From contig CAJINV010000012.1 in assembly GCA_905178155.1 (NCBI GenBank), positions 677,271-741,270 of the forward strand: a stretch of DNA of 64,000 bases. The letters are read 5' to 3'. The number at the start of each line of letters is the position of its first letter. Positions within the stretch are counted from its first letter, which is position 1. This document shows, piece after piece, positions 1 through 12,058 of this stretch. The notes beneath the pieces are model-generated. The model had not been told where the DNA came from. It worked only from the letters and a program-made list of their open reading frames with translations, and did no database searches. The translations under genes and the position numbers were made by a program. This DNA comes from Amoebophrya sp. A120. Lineage: Eukaryota > Sar > Dinophyceae > Syndiniales > Amoebophryaceae.

Positions 1-206
1 CGTGTTTCCCATCGTGGATCCAGCAGGCCAGCTATGATCAGAAAGAAGAGAATGAATTTTGTCAATTTCGAATGATAATCCTAGGTTGGAGATGACACAG
101 GGCAACTCCAACGCGAGGGCTTCTATTAAATTTGTGATCATGTTGTATGGTAGACGCCTGCTCCACATTGAGCTAGGTAGATGCAAGTCGTTTTTCCTTT
201 CTCATG

Positions 207-3015
207 TTAGCAAGATCTTGGTACTACGTACAAGCATGTATCGCTTCTCTTCCCATACAGCTGCGCTACCGCCCCGCCAGCAATGTACTCTTGTTGCTGT
301 TGATTCACGGTTGCACCACCCGCTAATTTGCTTTTCTCTTCGAGCGATGAAATGTACTCTTCGGCCCCGTCTTTCCCAACCTTCGAACTGCTCGTGGTTA
401 TCACCATACGGAGCAGGCAAACCGTATGCATTGCAAAAGTAAATCGTACTCGTGTAAATGCATTACAAATTTCCTCAGCGTAAAATTTGTAATGCGGATT
501 TACCTTAAGAGCAAGGTTTGTAATGTATGTTTGCGATTACTACGAGTACGATACTTTTGCACAGGATAAACGGCATTCACGGTCGACACGAGGACGAGAA
601 CCACGGTCGAAAAGTCGGATCAAATGCAAATGTGTATGGGTCTGGAAACTTGTGATGCTAGTTCGTGAATGGTAGGCAACCTCCGTTAAGGGGCCACGCA
701 TGACAAGTTTCTGTGCAGCTACTTCTTGCATAACCTGCATGAGAAGCTGCGTTTTTGCATGACACAAAAGAGATGTTGGTATAGCACATCACGCATCACA
801 GCTTTTGCTCTCCTGTGTGCCAAGCATGACAAATCTCGCAATCGCAATCTTCCAGACCCAGACATATTTGCATTTGATAAGTCGAAAAGTAAGTCCAATT
901 TGTCGAGTCTGGGCTGGTGTTGAACAAAACTTCCGCTATTCTGCTGCTGATGCTGATGTCCTCTGTTCCTGTTCCCCCCACCGCCACCGATCCGGTCGTG
1001 CGTCGCGCTCTGCCAGTTGATCCGACCACCGTTATTTTGATGATTTCCACCGCCTGGCGTCGGAGCCGGGTGTTGATGATTTGCGCTGCGCAGCCCCATG
1101 AACACCCGGAGGGACTCGCCGTTGTGGTGAAACACCGCGTTCAAAGCCGTGAAGAAAACGAAAAAGGTTTGGAAGAAAAGGAAAAAAACCGTCACCCAGA
1201 GGCCGACCTGGTTCAGGGTGCGAGAAGTGTAGACCAGCGGGGAGGGGTCGATCACGGTCTTTAGATCTGATGTGTGTTTTTTTTTTTTACGTGAGTAACT
1301 GAACTGTTCTTACACGGACGAAGATGTTGTGCCGCAGCATCCGATGATCTTTGAAGGAGGAGGATATCATGCTCATCAACATCATTTTCATCGTACATAA
1401 AAATATACTACCTGAAACTGACTGCAACACTGGGCCCTTGATATTCTGTCCGCCACCGCCCCCCTTCAAATTTGCGGCACGGCTCGTCATCTCGGTTCCA
1501 TTTCCGTTGGCCACCAAGCCGCCCAGCTGCTCCGCGAGCGTCTTCCCAAAATTCGGCATGGCGACCCGCAAGATACAGGTAAAAACACACCAGAGGAGGA
1601 GCAAGACACACCCGACGACGAGAAAAACCGTCGTGAGAGTTTCCCGTGCAGAGTGGGCGTCCAACACGCCGGATACAGCGCTGTTGTTCATCCCATGTTG
1701 ATGACTTCCGCTTGAAGGTGTTCCCCCTCCATAATTTACCGGCCAATTCTTGCTCACATACAAAACCGCCACGTTTCCGATCAGCAAACCCAGACAGACT
1801 ATCAAAGCGTAATTCAAGTGGTGCGCGCTATGGATGTGTCAGGTTTGAAATCGACAAAGTTGAAATAATTTGTCATGCATAAAATGGATACCAGTTGGGA
1901 GACCAATTTCCAAGCGGCGCATGACAAATTTTCCGAGCACCGAAGTCCAATTTGTCATGCTGTTTGGGCACAGAAGACTGCTTTTGTCATGCTCCTTTAG
2001 CAGCTCTATCCCAAACCCTAAATAGGCGCACAATCTGCCTCACTTGCCAGCCCGGCAAGACAGGCTCTTTATGCCTTGCATTTTATGCATGGCAAATCAT
2101 TTCAACTTTGACGATTTCGATCCTGACAGATCCATACGCACGGGTGGAAAATTCGTCGTGGCGGCGAAACAGATATCCTGTGCAAAAGTATCGCATTCGT
2201 ATAAATGCAAGTCTTCGTTCGTTCGTTGTGGATCGGCTCTGCCGACCGGGTAACCCAACGCCTTGCATACAAGTGACCGACTTAGGCGAACCCCGTTGCG
2301 GGACATACAAATTGGCCGTACGGAAGGGCCCTAAGCGCTACATACATAGTTCACCCTAAGCGCCTACCACTTCGGTCTGGGACCTCGTCTACCTGATCCT
2401 GGGGGTCCACAGCGCACTAGCCCTCTGCTAGCATGAACAGACTGGGTTCTACAAACTGATCTAACTCCCTCTCTTCAACAGTAAGGCCATCATAAATGTG
2501 CGCTAAAACGGGTTCGGGGCGCTCCGTACGGAAGGGAGCCTTTCGACGCGGCGTACACTCTCCTGTAGAGATTTACGCATTACAAATTTTTTTCTTAAAG
2601 TAAATCAGCATGACAAATTTTATTTCTCATGCTGAAAAAAATTTGTAATGCATTTATACGAGTACGATACTTTTGCAGCTCATAACAGAGCGTCGACTTT
2701 TCGCAGCTGCTGCTGCTCGTGCAGTTGGGAGATGGTAGGAGGAACTCCTCCTGGTGAATTATTGTTGCCGTTGTTTTTATTCGTCCCGTTCTGTTGGTTC
2801 AGAAGTTGCTGGGGACCTTGCAGCTGTTGCGGCAGCACCTCTGGATTGTAAGCGGGAATGATGTAGGGCTGTGCGTTGTAAAAAGACTGGGAATTGTAGG
2901 AGGAATATGGGTAGTTGCTGTACGCGTTCTGCTGGTAGTTGTTACCCATGGTACAACCCCCACCAGCCAAGGGCTGGGCCTGTTGTTGAACTGTTGAGGA
3001 AAAGGGGGCGGCCAT
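207..3015 (-). CDS. Four-TM membrane protein with Gln/Asn-rich N-terminus, 6 exons
   Basis: Family not recognised. Exons 3015-2685, 2168-2137, 1823-1412, 1266-880, 612-569 and 419-207 join to 473 codons (472 aa) with no stop. Four junctions are introner excisions (element plus one 5-bp repeat); 1411-1267 is a canonical GTAGTA...CAG intron. The N-terminal ~110 residues are rich in Gln, Asn, Tyr and Pro. Hydrophobic segments follow: ALIVCLGLLIGNVAVLYV, TTVFLVVGCVLLLLWCVFT, GLWVTVFFLFFQTFFVFF and one near STVVLVLVSTVNAVCLLRMV, giving a four-span topology. The loops and tail are rich in Gly, Asn and Gln. The start is uncertain: the ATG at 3015 is the first in frame after a stop, and an upstream ATG at 3071 with a signal-like start lies in another frame. 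A four-helix MARVEL/tetraspanin-like membrane organiser is only a topological guess. Confidence 0.7.
425..568. mobile_element. Introner, family A
   Basis: Starts TATGCATTGCAAAAG and ends CTTTTGCACAGGATA. Flanks aaccg/aacgg. Inner GCATTACAAA motifs. Removal with one repeat joins exons 5 and 6 of the four-TM gene in frame. Confidence 0.85.
618..879. mobile_element. Introner, family B
   Basis: Ends carry the GGGTCTGGAA / TTCCAGACCCAGACA inverted repeat and CATTTGATA terminus. Exact 5-bp flank agtcg. The first T of the left terminus is mutated to G. Intron of the four-TM gene. Confidence 0.85.
1267..1411 (-). other. Canonical GT-AG spliceosomal intron
   Basis: Donor GTAGTA at 1411 and acceptor ATCAG at 1267 join the exons of the four-TM gene in frame. 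No inverted repeats and no introner motif. It shows that ordinary introns coexist with introners in the same gene. Confidence 0.75.
1829..2136. mobile_element. Introner, family C
   Basis: Left end TATGG..GTGTCAGG followed by GAAATCGACAAAG, mirrored at the right end by CTTTGACGATTTCGATCCTG. Flanks cgcgc/cgcac. Excision is in frame in the four-TM gene. Confidence 0.85.
2174..2684. mobile_element. Family A introner carrying an internal ~350-bp foreign insertion
   Basis: The left half (TATCCTGTGCAAAAGTATCG) is separated from the right half (GATACTTTTGCAGCTCATA) by about 350 bp of unrelated DNA. The outer 5-bp repeats acaga/acaga are exact. The whole 511-bp unit plus 5 bp is removed in frame. Confidence 0.8.
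2212..2562. other. Unidentified insertion inside an introner
   Basis: This GC-richer stretch lacks the introner motif and interrupts an otherwise normal family A element. CCGTACGGAAGGG occurs twice in it, near 2316 and 2526. I see no convincing ORF or tRNA fold. It may be a SINE-like or gene-derived fragment; boundaries are approximate. Confidence 0.5.
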
Positions 3016-3995
3016 CGTGGCTGGGGATTGATAATCCACGTCAAAGCCAGAAGAAGCAGCACGGGAAACAATGTTTTCTTATTCGAGCACGACGACGTAA
3101 AGTACTTTTTTTGTTGATTTTGTGCTAGCTCGGTCTACTAGCAGCAAGGAGTGTAGTTTGTTGAATTCGTTGGTGTTGTTCAGATCGTTCTACATTTTTA
3201 GTTACTTCCTCGGTGGAGAACGACGAGAACTTCCTTGTTGATGTCTCGTGTATGAAATCAGGGAAAAAATGAACTTCTTGTCTTTCAGGGCGGTGCTTCT
3301 CATTGAAAACTAAGAAATAGGCCATGTAGCAGAAAGATTTTCGCGTGTCAAAAAGAAGAAGAAGAGCGAACCTTTGAAAGCCTCGGACCATTTTCTTGTG
3401 GAGCTTCTGAAAAAAAAAACAGATCGCACGTGGCGAATGCGGACGCGGAGGGTTTCAGCGTCAGGCTCATCAAAATGAGATTATTGACAAAATGAAAGTG
3501 ATCTTGGTGCTTACTCGTCAAGATCTTGATTATCAAGAAAAAGCAAAAACAAAAAGAACAACATCGAACAAAAAAAGAAGACCAGAATAAGAAGCCTCCT
3601 TGCGCCTTGCTGTTCTGGGACGCTGCGCAACGTTGTTGCCGCTGTCGATTCAGTCGACCACTACTTCTGGCTTCGATTATAACAGGAAAGCAAGAACTTC
3701 TACTTCATCTGCAAATGAAGATCTGGGCACAGCCACAGGTTTGGTGTGCAAGAACTGAAGGCGCACAAACAGCTCGAGGGGCATTGGCCTCTTCTCTTTG
3801 TCGCAACGAAGAGACGCAGAAGAACGCTGCCCATTGCACGAAAAAATGAATATCAAATGATTAGTGTCATCGAAGCAAGACTAATGTTGACTAAGAGTGA
3901 GCGTAGCGTATTTGATGTTCCCTATTTCCTACAGCCGACGTTGGCTCCCACTGCTACGGCGGCGACGCTGAAGTAGATGAAACCGACTGAAATTT
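3016..3995. other. Intergenic region
   Basis: About 980 bp between the start of the four-TM gene and the stop of the glycosyltransferase gene. It holds short ORFs on both strands without recognisable composition, homopolymer A runs near 3409 and 3540, and no introner. It must include the promoter of the left gene and the 3' UTR of the right gene. Confidence 0.4.
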
Positions 3996-6900
3996 CTACT
4001 CTCGCCACCGTTTCAGCGCGATGAATTTATGAACGTCCTTGAGTATGACCTGCAAAAGTATCGCACTCGTAGTTGTAATTGCAGTCATGCATTGCAAATC
4101 TTTTGCTCAAGGTAAATCCGCATTACAAATTGCATTTCTCATGCTAAGGAAATTTGTAATGCATTAATACGAGTACGATACTTTTGCAATGCATATTGAG
4201 CGCCACGTGTTTGAACCCGTACTGCTTAAACAGCACCGACAAAGCGCTCTGGTCCGCCATGTGTTTTTGGAAACCGGCGTAGTTTTTTACGGACTTGTCT
4301 ATCGACTCGACCTTCACAATCACCGGATCGATCATTTTTGATAGCCAGTGTCTCGCAAAGCGCAACGCCAGCGGGGTTTTCCTGAAAGCGAGGAAGTAGG
4401 CGCCCATCTGCGGTCGCTCCGAAATAGCATGGTGGTCGCCATTCAGGGCCTGGGTGATATTAGTTCGAATATTTCAAAAAAGCCACTTTCTGTATATTGT
4501 CGCTGCCTGCGGCGGATGACAATCAAAGTGCAATATCGAAGCGATTAAGATTATCATGTTTTGGCATCACACACGTCCTCCGTAATGATCAATGAAATAC
4601 CATCAAGGTTTCCCGCTTGCTCCAATCCGCTTCGAAGCAGCACTTCAGCTGCAGTACCGCCACATCGGTTTCTTTCAGTGCGTTATGCAGTGCAAAAGTA
4701 TCGTACACGTTGTAATTGCATTTCTGCATTTCAGCATTACAGTACAAATTCAATTTGTAATGCTGGGGGAATTTGTAATGCAATTTCTGCTAGTGCAATG
4801 TTTTTGCATTCCATATGCGTTTAGCACGAACAATCTTGGGTCGTTTGTGAAATGATTCCCGGCGTCGAGATACACCACGACGCTGTTCTATCCTATGTAA
4901 AAACACCCCCACCCCATGGCTGTCATGCAAAGCTGCATGCTCAAAACGTTTGTGATGCAGAGCCCCATGAGAAGCGTTTTCTAGTCGCCTGTTGGGATTT
5001 GTCATGCTCCAATAAGCACAACGCGCTAGCTCTGTGATGCTGCTGAACGAGCTCCACAGGAATGCACTACAATCAAGGCCAAAACTGTCACGCGCAACAG
5101 CCAAAGCTGGCAGATTTGTCTAGCAGATTCCCCATCTTGACTCTGGGGTGGGGATGTTTTTACTCAAGATATGTCCCACGGCACATTCTCGTCTTCTAGC
5201 GTCTTCAGCATCACATATGGTTTCCAAATCCACAATCCGCCCCCGGTTTTCACCGACAAGATGTCATTGTGCTGCTCTTTCCAAACCGGGTCGAAAGCAG
5301 TTGAGTCGTAAGCCCTCTGGTCCTGAAAGTAACCTTTTCCAGTTTCTAGATTTTTCTTTATCGCTTTCTGACAGCACCCGTCCGCGTAGGAGATGTGGAC
5401 CCAGTTGGTGGCTTGGATTTCGTGTTGTTGACTGCTTATCGTGTTCGTGGTGCTCCGGTAGAAGTGCTCTTTGGCGAGCAGTTTCGGGACGTTGATAGTA
5501 GTTTCTTGGGAAACTACCTCTGAAAGGTCAGAAGTAGATGCAGATACATTTGCGTTCTTTCTCCGCCTTCTTCTCTTCTTCCTCATGGCCGCACTACGAT
5601 CCTCGCCTTCAAGGAGTACATCGGCCCCACTACCTATCGAAACCTTGCTTTTTTCGATTTCCTGCTGAAGCAGATGGTCAACATCGGTACTGTCGTCATC
5701 TTCATCGCTGGAGGCAGAAGTGCCGACATCTCTACTTGTACTTCCATCCGCGGATGAAGCAGCCTCTCGTCCTTCGCCACTGCTTCTACGTGCTGCCCCG
5801 AGAATGATATCCTCCTCCACTTTCTCCAGAAACTCGTAGTTCTGAATTACATCGTTCTTCCTGATCGCTGCATCCAGAACGACTACACCATTCGCAACGG
5901 CGAGCTGGTTATCAAATGCAAATATGTGGTCTGGGTCTGGAAAGTCAAAGTTGTGATGCAGGTCACTGAATAATAAGCACACAGTCATGCGCCGCCAAGC
6001 ATGACCACAGGTTTTTTCATGGTTCTGTGTTGCGTATTCCGCATGAGAAACTGTGTGTTTGCATGACAGTCAAGAGGAGCTCTTGGCTGCCACGCAATAC
6101 TACAGAGCCCAGACTCATGCCAGACTAGCATGACAAGTCTAGCAATCTCCCACACCCAGACATATTTGCAACCCATACTGGTCAAATTTTCGGTACTTGG
6201 CGTACTTTTTCAGAATCGATTCGCCTGCGGTTGACAAAACTTTAACTTTTTCCTGGACTTCTGCGCCCTTGGTATTGATCATTTCACCATCGTCATCGTG
6301 ATAGAACCGCTGAAACAGTTCATCGGCGGATTCCGTGGCGGCGTGAAAGTGAAACCCAACCATTTCTCTCGGCGGGAAGGGATAAATCTCCTTCAACTGC
6401 TCCTCGGAAAGTTGTAGAAAATCTTTCCGATGCTGCATCTTTGCGCGTCGGATAGAAGCTGTCGTGGAGCCGCTTGATGTGGTCGCTGGTGGGTCGACGT
6501 CGTTTATTTTCACGACCCTTGCTTCTGCGTAGTCTTTGACATCTTGGATCCATTGTTCGTGTATGTTTTCCGCCCCTTCTTCCTTTTCCAACTCCTTCGT
6601 CAATCGCGGCGGCGCGTTCCAGGGTAGCAATGGCGTGACGTTGGACCTAGAACTCGCACCGGAGTCGGAGGTGGAGGAAAACGAAGAACACGAGCCTCCG
6701 CTTTGCCCCCCGCATTCCATGCTGAATCCGTCTCCGGAGGCGAGCACACAGGACTCCAACACTTTGTACCGCACTCCCCGGACCGGCAACGCGATCCGCG
6801 TTTCGTCCCAGTAGCTGATCGTTCGGTTGTCCGGGTTGGCCTGGTGGCTCCGGCCCTGGTAGTCCCACCCGCCAACGTCGTCGGCGCCCTGGCGGCCGAG

Positions 6901-9900
6901 GATCAGATCCCACATCTGCAGGTCAAACCCGAAGGGGTTGAGGAGGAGTGTGTGGCGGATCTGGTACAAAATGTCCAAAACGAGATTGGTTTTCGGGGTG
7001 CTGGGGCTCGACTGCGAATTTTGAATTTTGGATTTAGCAGCATGATGGCCGGTGATCAGAGAATCCGATACGACCAGCCCATCGGAGTCTACGGAGGCGG
7101 TATCCTGTGCAAAAGTATCGCACTCGTAGTAATTGCAAACACGCATTACAAATCTTGTTCTCAAGCTAAATCCGCATTACAAATTTTATTTCTCATGCTG
7201 AGGAAATTTGTAATGCAATTATACGAATACGATACTTTTGCAATGCATAAGCGGTAGAGGAAGCTGATGCTTTCATGTTTGTTGTTTCCGCCTCGTCGTG
7301 GTCCGCGTCGTCTTGTCCTGATCCACCAACTGCAGCTTGTCGTGGTGCTGGGACTACAGCGGTAAACGCATCCTCGCTTAATATCCCGGCTGCAGGACCA
7401 TGTGGTCCGACCTGTGGAAAAAATCCAGCTTTTGTGGGGGTAGTTTTCGCGCTGCCTTTGGTTGTTGATGACGTCTTTATTCTACTAGTACTAGTTCCTG
7501 GTCCACCGCCGATCGGCACACAGAGGACGGCGGGACTGACCCCGATGCCGTATTGATCCTTACTCGCCAGGACAAAATCGAACTTCTCGTCGAAAAGGTT
7601 TGCCGGCGACTGGAGCCAGGCGATGTCCAGGTCGACCCAACAGGCGCCGGTGGGAGGAGGAGGAGGTGATAATGTTCTACTTGCACCCGAACTAGAACTC
7701 CTACTCGCGCTGGTGGCACTAGGTTGGGAGACGAGCTCCTGCGCGTTCGTCGTTGTTACCAGATGAATCAAAGCATCGTATTTCGCAATCAAGGACGGAA
7801 ACGTGGGTAAGCACCAGGTCTCGAGTTCTTCTTTTGTGCACTGAGGTTCAGGTTCACTTTCATCGTGGTCGGCAGAAGTTCCTACTTGTTCTGAATCTGC
7901 AGGTGAGGAAGCTGAAGCTGCCGGTGTCCTTGTTGTGTCCATCAGGACAATCAAATTTAGGCCAAATTTTTCTCTAAATCTTCTCACCACTTTCCGTACG
8001 TGCGTCGCCATCCACCCGTAAGCTTGGGTAAAAAAGACGACGCTGTTCTTGTGCTTACTTTTTGAAGGTGTCGTTTTTCTACTTCCCGATGCAGTAGCTG
8101 TGGAAGTAGAAGCATCTTCTACTTTCTCCTGTACCGTGTCTATCATTCTGTTTTTGACAAGCCGCAAAAGGTGCCTCCTATCCACCAGACTGGGCTCATT
8201 GCGGGTTCGGGTGCGGAAACTCGTCGTGATGAATTCGGGGCTTACAATTCCGGTAGATTGATCATGTCTCTGATTCTCTGCTTCTTCAGGATCATTTCCT
8301 GGCACTATGACAGTGTCACCTGCTTCTCTGGCGGTTGCTTCTGCAGCTTCTGGAGCTGCCGGACCCCTCTCGCTAGATGTTCTTGAAACTCGTTCCTCAG
8401 TGTAGTCGTATGGATTGCAAATGTGTCTGGGTCTGGAAGAGTGCAAGATTTGTCTTCATGCATATTTATTCTCATGCTGGCCCGTAATGCCTGTAATGCA
8501 TGACCTAGCATCAGAGACTTTTAGAGGGCTTCGTGATGCACCACCTTCCGCATGAGAAATGCCCTGTCTGCGTAGCACAAACTGGACACCCCTTGCTAGT
8601 CATGCAATACAAATATTTTTCGAATCCAAAAACAGCATGACAACTTCCAGACCCAGACATTTTTGCATTTGATAAGTCGATCCTCGCCACCAAACTCCCG
8701 TCCCCGCGACTGGGGAAATCTAGCCGCTCCCGCCGCATTCTGTACAGCATGTCCCACAAACTATACACGGGCCAGTTGTCCGCCTTGATTGCGTCCGCGA
8801 TAGGTGCGTGGACCGCATGAACCGACGTTACCGCCGTCAGAAACCTCTGGAACCACGCTTGCCGGTCCGACCGGGCGTACCAGAACGCGTGCAACTATGC
8901 TGTGCAAAACTATCGTACTCGTATGAGTGCAATCATGCATGACAAATTGCATATCTTAGGCATATCAGCATTACAAACTGCCGTTTTCTCTTTGAAAAAA
9001 TTTGTAATGCAATTTATACTAAGTACGATGCTTTTTCAATTCATAGCAACACGTAGGCCGCAATCACCGCCAAGTGACACCCAGCTTTGTATTGGTCGGT
9101 GCGCCAGGATTGGAAAATCATGTCGGCGGAGTCCGCAACGTATCCACTGCAAAAGTATCGTACTCGTAGTAATTGCATTTATGCATTACAAATTTCTTTC
9201 TCAATGCAAATCAGCATTACAGATTTAATTTGTAATGCTGGGCGAATTTGTAATGCAATTTATACTAGTACGATGCTTTTGCAGTTCATACAACGGACAT
9301 CATTTTTTCCAGGTGGTACAGATCCTCCCACTTTTTGTAGTTCGCCGCAGTGTATCAAATGTAAAAATGTCTGGATCTGGAAGAATGCAACTTGTCATGC
9401 TAGATCTGAAAACATGCAAAAATCTGTATTGCATGATTACCAAAAGTCGTCCGGTTTGGACCAAGTCGGGAGGGAGTTTCTCATGCAGGATAGGCATGAT
9501 AGAGATCGCACAGAATCTGTCATGCTAGGTCCTGCATTCCAGACCTCATGGGTCATGGAAAAGCTGCATGACAAATCGCGCATTCTTCCAGACCCAGACA
9601 CTTTTACATTTGATACAGTGACCGTGATTTTCTGGTAGGTAGCGTCACCGTTACTCGGAATTTGGACGATAGTGTTTGCTTGCAAATTTCGTTGTGAGTC
9701 GTGCGCCGCGGTGGAAATTTGTTTCGTTTTCTTCCGCTTTGTTCCTGATTCTGTTTGTTCCACCCGCCCAGAAGCAGCGCTACCAGAACTTGACGCGTCC
9801 GTGGCGTTTACGAGTTGTTTGTAAAACAAATCCCAATCTACTCGTTTGTGCATGGGGATGGACTCGTCGTGGTGCTGCTTGCAGTGCCCCATCCGGGTAG

Positions 9901-11093
9901 ACCCCGTTTCCGGGTAAAGTAACATCAACATGTGCAACAGCCGAAACACCGGAAACGACGACCCAAGCAGCAAATGCGACGTGCCCTCAGTATCCTGTGC
10001 AAAAGTATCGTACTAGTATAAATGCATGACAAATTCCCTCAGCATGAGACATAAAATTTGTAATGCGGATTTACCTTGAGAAAAAAACTTGTAATGCATG
10101 ACTGCAATCGCTACGAGTACGATACTTTTGCACAGGATACTCAGGAACCCTCGCTAACTTCTTCCCGTCGGACGGACCCTGCACCGAGTTCGGCACCCAC
10201 TGGATCAATTCGTTGGAGAGCATCGCGTCCAAAACCAGTATGGCCGTTTCATCCTGCGGAAGCTTTCCCTGCAGCAATCCGGACTGCAGCAGCTCTAGCA
10301 AGGCCTTCATGACCAACGCAGTGATGCCCGCCGCTTTGCACTGGTGGTTGTTCTCCAAGACCGTTTCCACGTCGGCGGCCACGAAGGATATCGTTTCGAA
10401 GAGCCATTTGGAGGGCTTATGGTTGTGTCAGGATTGAAATCGACAAAGTTGAAATAATCTGTGATGCATAAAATGCAAGACACGAAGTGACTGTCTTGCA
10501 GAGATTGCAAGTGAGGCCGATTGTGAGCCTGTTTCGGGTTTGGGATATTAGAGCTGCTAAAGTAGCATGACAAAGGATACCATCTTTCGCTAAACAGCAT
10601 GACAAACTGGATTTCGATGACGTCGAAATTTGTCATGCGCCGCTTAGAAATTGGGCTTCCAACTGGTATCGGTTTTATGCATCGCAAATTTTTCAACTTT
10701 GTCGATTTCGATCCTGACACTTCCATACGGTTTTTTCGTGTTGTAAAGTTTCTCCACTTCGTCCGCGAATTTGAAAGACAAATGCGCAAACCCCTGCTCC
10801 CGCCTCGTCGGCATTTCCGGAGAAACGATTGGGTCGCAATCGAATTTCGTGTCGAAGATCGGTTGGATGATGTGAGGATCTGCTGCAGTTGTGCTCGACG
10901 TGACAGGCGCGCTAAAGATGAAGTAGAGAAGATGTGCGAGGAAGAGGATCTGCGTTGCGGCACAGGCATTTGCAAGTGGCTTCCGTCGTCCTCGACTCGG
11001 CATCAACATGTTATGGCCCGGGGGGCGGCCGAAGAACGACGAGAGGGAACCTATTTTTCGTCGCATTTTTTCCAGCACAAAGATCCTGCTCAA
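3996..11093 (-). CDS. Type II membrane protein with tandem glycosyltransferase-like domains, 13 exons
   Basis: Exons 11093-10728, 10412-10140, 9985-9616, 9347-9291, 9135-9046, 8890-8675, 8403-7250, 7095-6178, 5904-5172, 4883-4816, 4678-4601, 4449-4196 and 4038-3996 give 1540 codons. Eleven junctions are introners and one (4600-4450) is GT-AG. A single hydrophobic segment near residues 47-64 after a basic start predicts a Golgi-type II anchor. Near residue 715, WVDLDIAWLQSPANLFDEKF matches the DxD region of nucleotide-diphospho-sugar transferases. The last ~200 residues hold GGGLWIWKPYVMLKTL, VVVYLDAGNHF, ERPQMGAYFLAFRKT and DQSALSVLFKQYGF, in the order seen in a second glycosyltransferase family of algae and large viruses. 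Ser/Thr-rich linkers separate the parts. Likely role: glycan assembly in the secretory pathway; donor and acceptor cannot be told. Confidence 0.85.
4044..4195. mobile_element. Introner, family A
   Basis: Family A termini and exact 5-bp flank ttgag. Last intron of the glycosyltransferase gene; excision gives a C-terminus ending at the stop at 3996. Confidence 0.85.
4450..4600 (-). other. Canonical GT-AG intron in the glycosyltransferase gene
   Basis: Donor GTATTT at 4600, acceptor CACCCAG at 4450. It joins two conserved stretches of the C-terminal domain in frame (RETLM to ALNGDHH). No introner features. Confidence 0.75.
4684..4815. mobile_element. Introner, family A
   Basis: TATGCAGTGCAAAAGTATCG at left and TTTTTGCATTCCATA at right, with the exact 5-bp flank tgcgt. 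Interrupts the conserved C-terminal glycosyltransferase domain. Confidence 0.85.
4889..5171. mobile_element. Introner, family D
   Basis: Left TATCCTATGTAAAAACAC then CCCCACCCC; right GGGGTGGGGATGTTTTTAC then GATA. Flanks tgttc/tgtcc. Its removal joins VPWD to SVVVYLDAGN. Confidence 0.85.
5910..6177. mobile_element. Introner, family B
   Basis: Family B termini (TATCAAATGCAAATATG and CAGACATATTTGC) with exact flank ctggt. Excision yields FDQLAVANG across the junction. Confidence 0.85.
7101..7249. mobile_element. Introner, family A
   Basis: Typical family A copy, TATCCTGTGC to GCAATGCATA, flanks ggcgg/agcgg, with paired GCATTACAAA motifs. Intron of the glycosyltransferase gene. Confidence 0.85.
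8409..8674. mobile_element. Introner, family B
   Basis: TATGGATTGCAAATGTGTC to GCATTTGATA, exact flank agtcg. Excision in frame in the glycosyltransferase gene. Confidence 0.85.
8896..9045. mobile_element. Introner, family A
   Basis: Family A with slightly decayed ends and exact flank gcaac. Excision with one repeat gives AAYVLHAFWYAR; a symmetric cut inside the termini would create an in-frame TAG. Confidence 0.85.
9141..9290. mobile_element. Introner, family A
   Basis: TATCCACTGCAAAAG to TTTTGCAGTTCATA, exact flank caacg; in-frame excision. Confidence 0.85.
9353..9615. mobile_element. Introner, family B
   Basis: TATCAAATGTAAAAATGTC to TTACATTTGATA, exact flank cagtg; in-frame excision. 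Confidence 0.85.
9991..10139. mobile_element. Introner, family A (near-palindromic ends)
   Basis: Both ends are of the TATCCTGTGCAAAAG type, so the element is a nearly perfect inverted repeat. Exact flank ctcag; in-frame excision. Confidence 0.85.
10418..10727. mobile_element. Introner, family C
   Basis: Family C termini; flanks gggct/cggtt are only weakly alike. Removal of element plus 5 bp keeps the glycosyltransferase frame (TKKPSKWLFE). First intron of the gene. Confidence 0.85.
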
Positions 11094-12058
11094 TCTGACG
11101 CTTTGTTCAGATCGAGAGCAGCAGCTTCGGCTGGTCGGTCTCCTGTTAGAAGGATGAAGATTTCTCAGGAACAGTGCAGCTGCATGGTTCTTTGTGCGCC
11201 GCGGAGGTGCGCCGGAACAGGTGCAACTCTAGAAAATTTTCTTGGCCCCCCTGCATTTTGGTGCCTCTAATTTTTCGTGATTTAGATTTTTTCGAGATCT
11301 TCTAAACGGCGCCGGTAGGTCGGGATCGTCACAACACGAAAACAAAAATTTTCACCGTCGAGGGCCACAAACGAAGAAGAAGATCTCTTCAGGGGCAAAA
11401 GAAAACGAATCAGCAAACAAGATCTTCTGCTGACAGATTGATAACTTCTGTTACTGTTTCCTTTTGAACGAATTATGATTGCAGCTTTCGCCCGCAAAAA
11501 AGTACAAAAAAAGAATGTTCCACACGGAGAGCGCAGAACGTCTCCCCTGAGCAAATGTGCTCCACGACGAAGACAGCAAAGAAAAACTTAAAACCATACG
11601 AAAGCATACGACGTTACTTTCAACTACTAAGACAACAACTCGGCAGGAACAACAAGAAAAGATCGACGCCTTCGCGGCTCCGAGACCGAATGCAAATCGC
11701 AGCTGAGAAGAACTTGGCGAAGCCGCGCTCTCGTGGTCATGATCTACGTCAAGCGGGTGGAACAAAAGGCCTTACACGACCACGACTGTCTTCTGCTTCT
11801 ACCGTGGGATGACGATGATCTCCCAGCACCTGTTCATCGTCTAGACCAGAATCAGTGGAGCTCTTCACGCAATTTTGCTGTTGCGCAGCGACCACGCAAG
11901 TCATCAATCTCACTGCACACACGGATAGAGAGGAAAGGCGTAGAAGTCCTGAAGGTCACAAGCATCAAAGTCGGGTCGCGGTAGTAAGTTACACAGCAGG
12001 TCGTGGGGTAGCGCAAGAATATGAATAATGGAGCTAAATAAGGTTCGTGAGCAACATG
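11094..12058. other. Intergenic region
   Basis: Between the glycosyltransferase start and the stop of the Cys-rich gene. Short ORFs occur on both strands but none is recognisable, and no introner is present. Confidence 0.4.

Noticed and set aside
2799-3071. Signal-peptide-like start MFPVLLLLALTW of the four-TM gene
   Set aside because: It is out of frame with the exon that joins correctly to downstream exons; no splice site was found that would link it.
7101-7249. TA target-site duplication of a Tc1/mariner type
   Set aside because: Termini are TAT..ATA in nearly all copies, but restoring a single TA breaks the host frame; the 5-bp direct repeats outside the termini fit both frame and the empty site.
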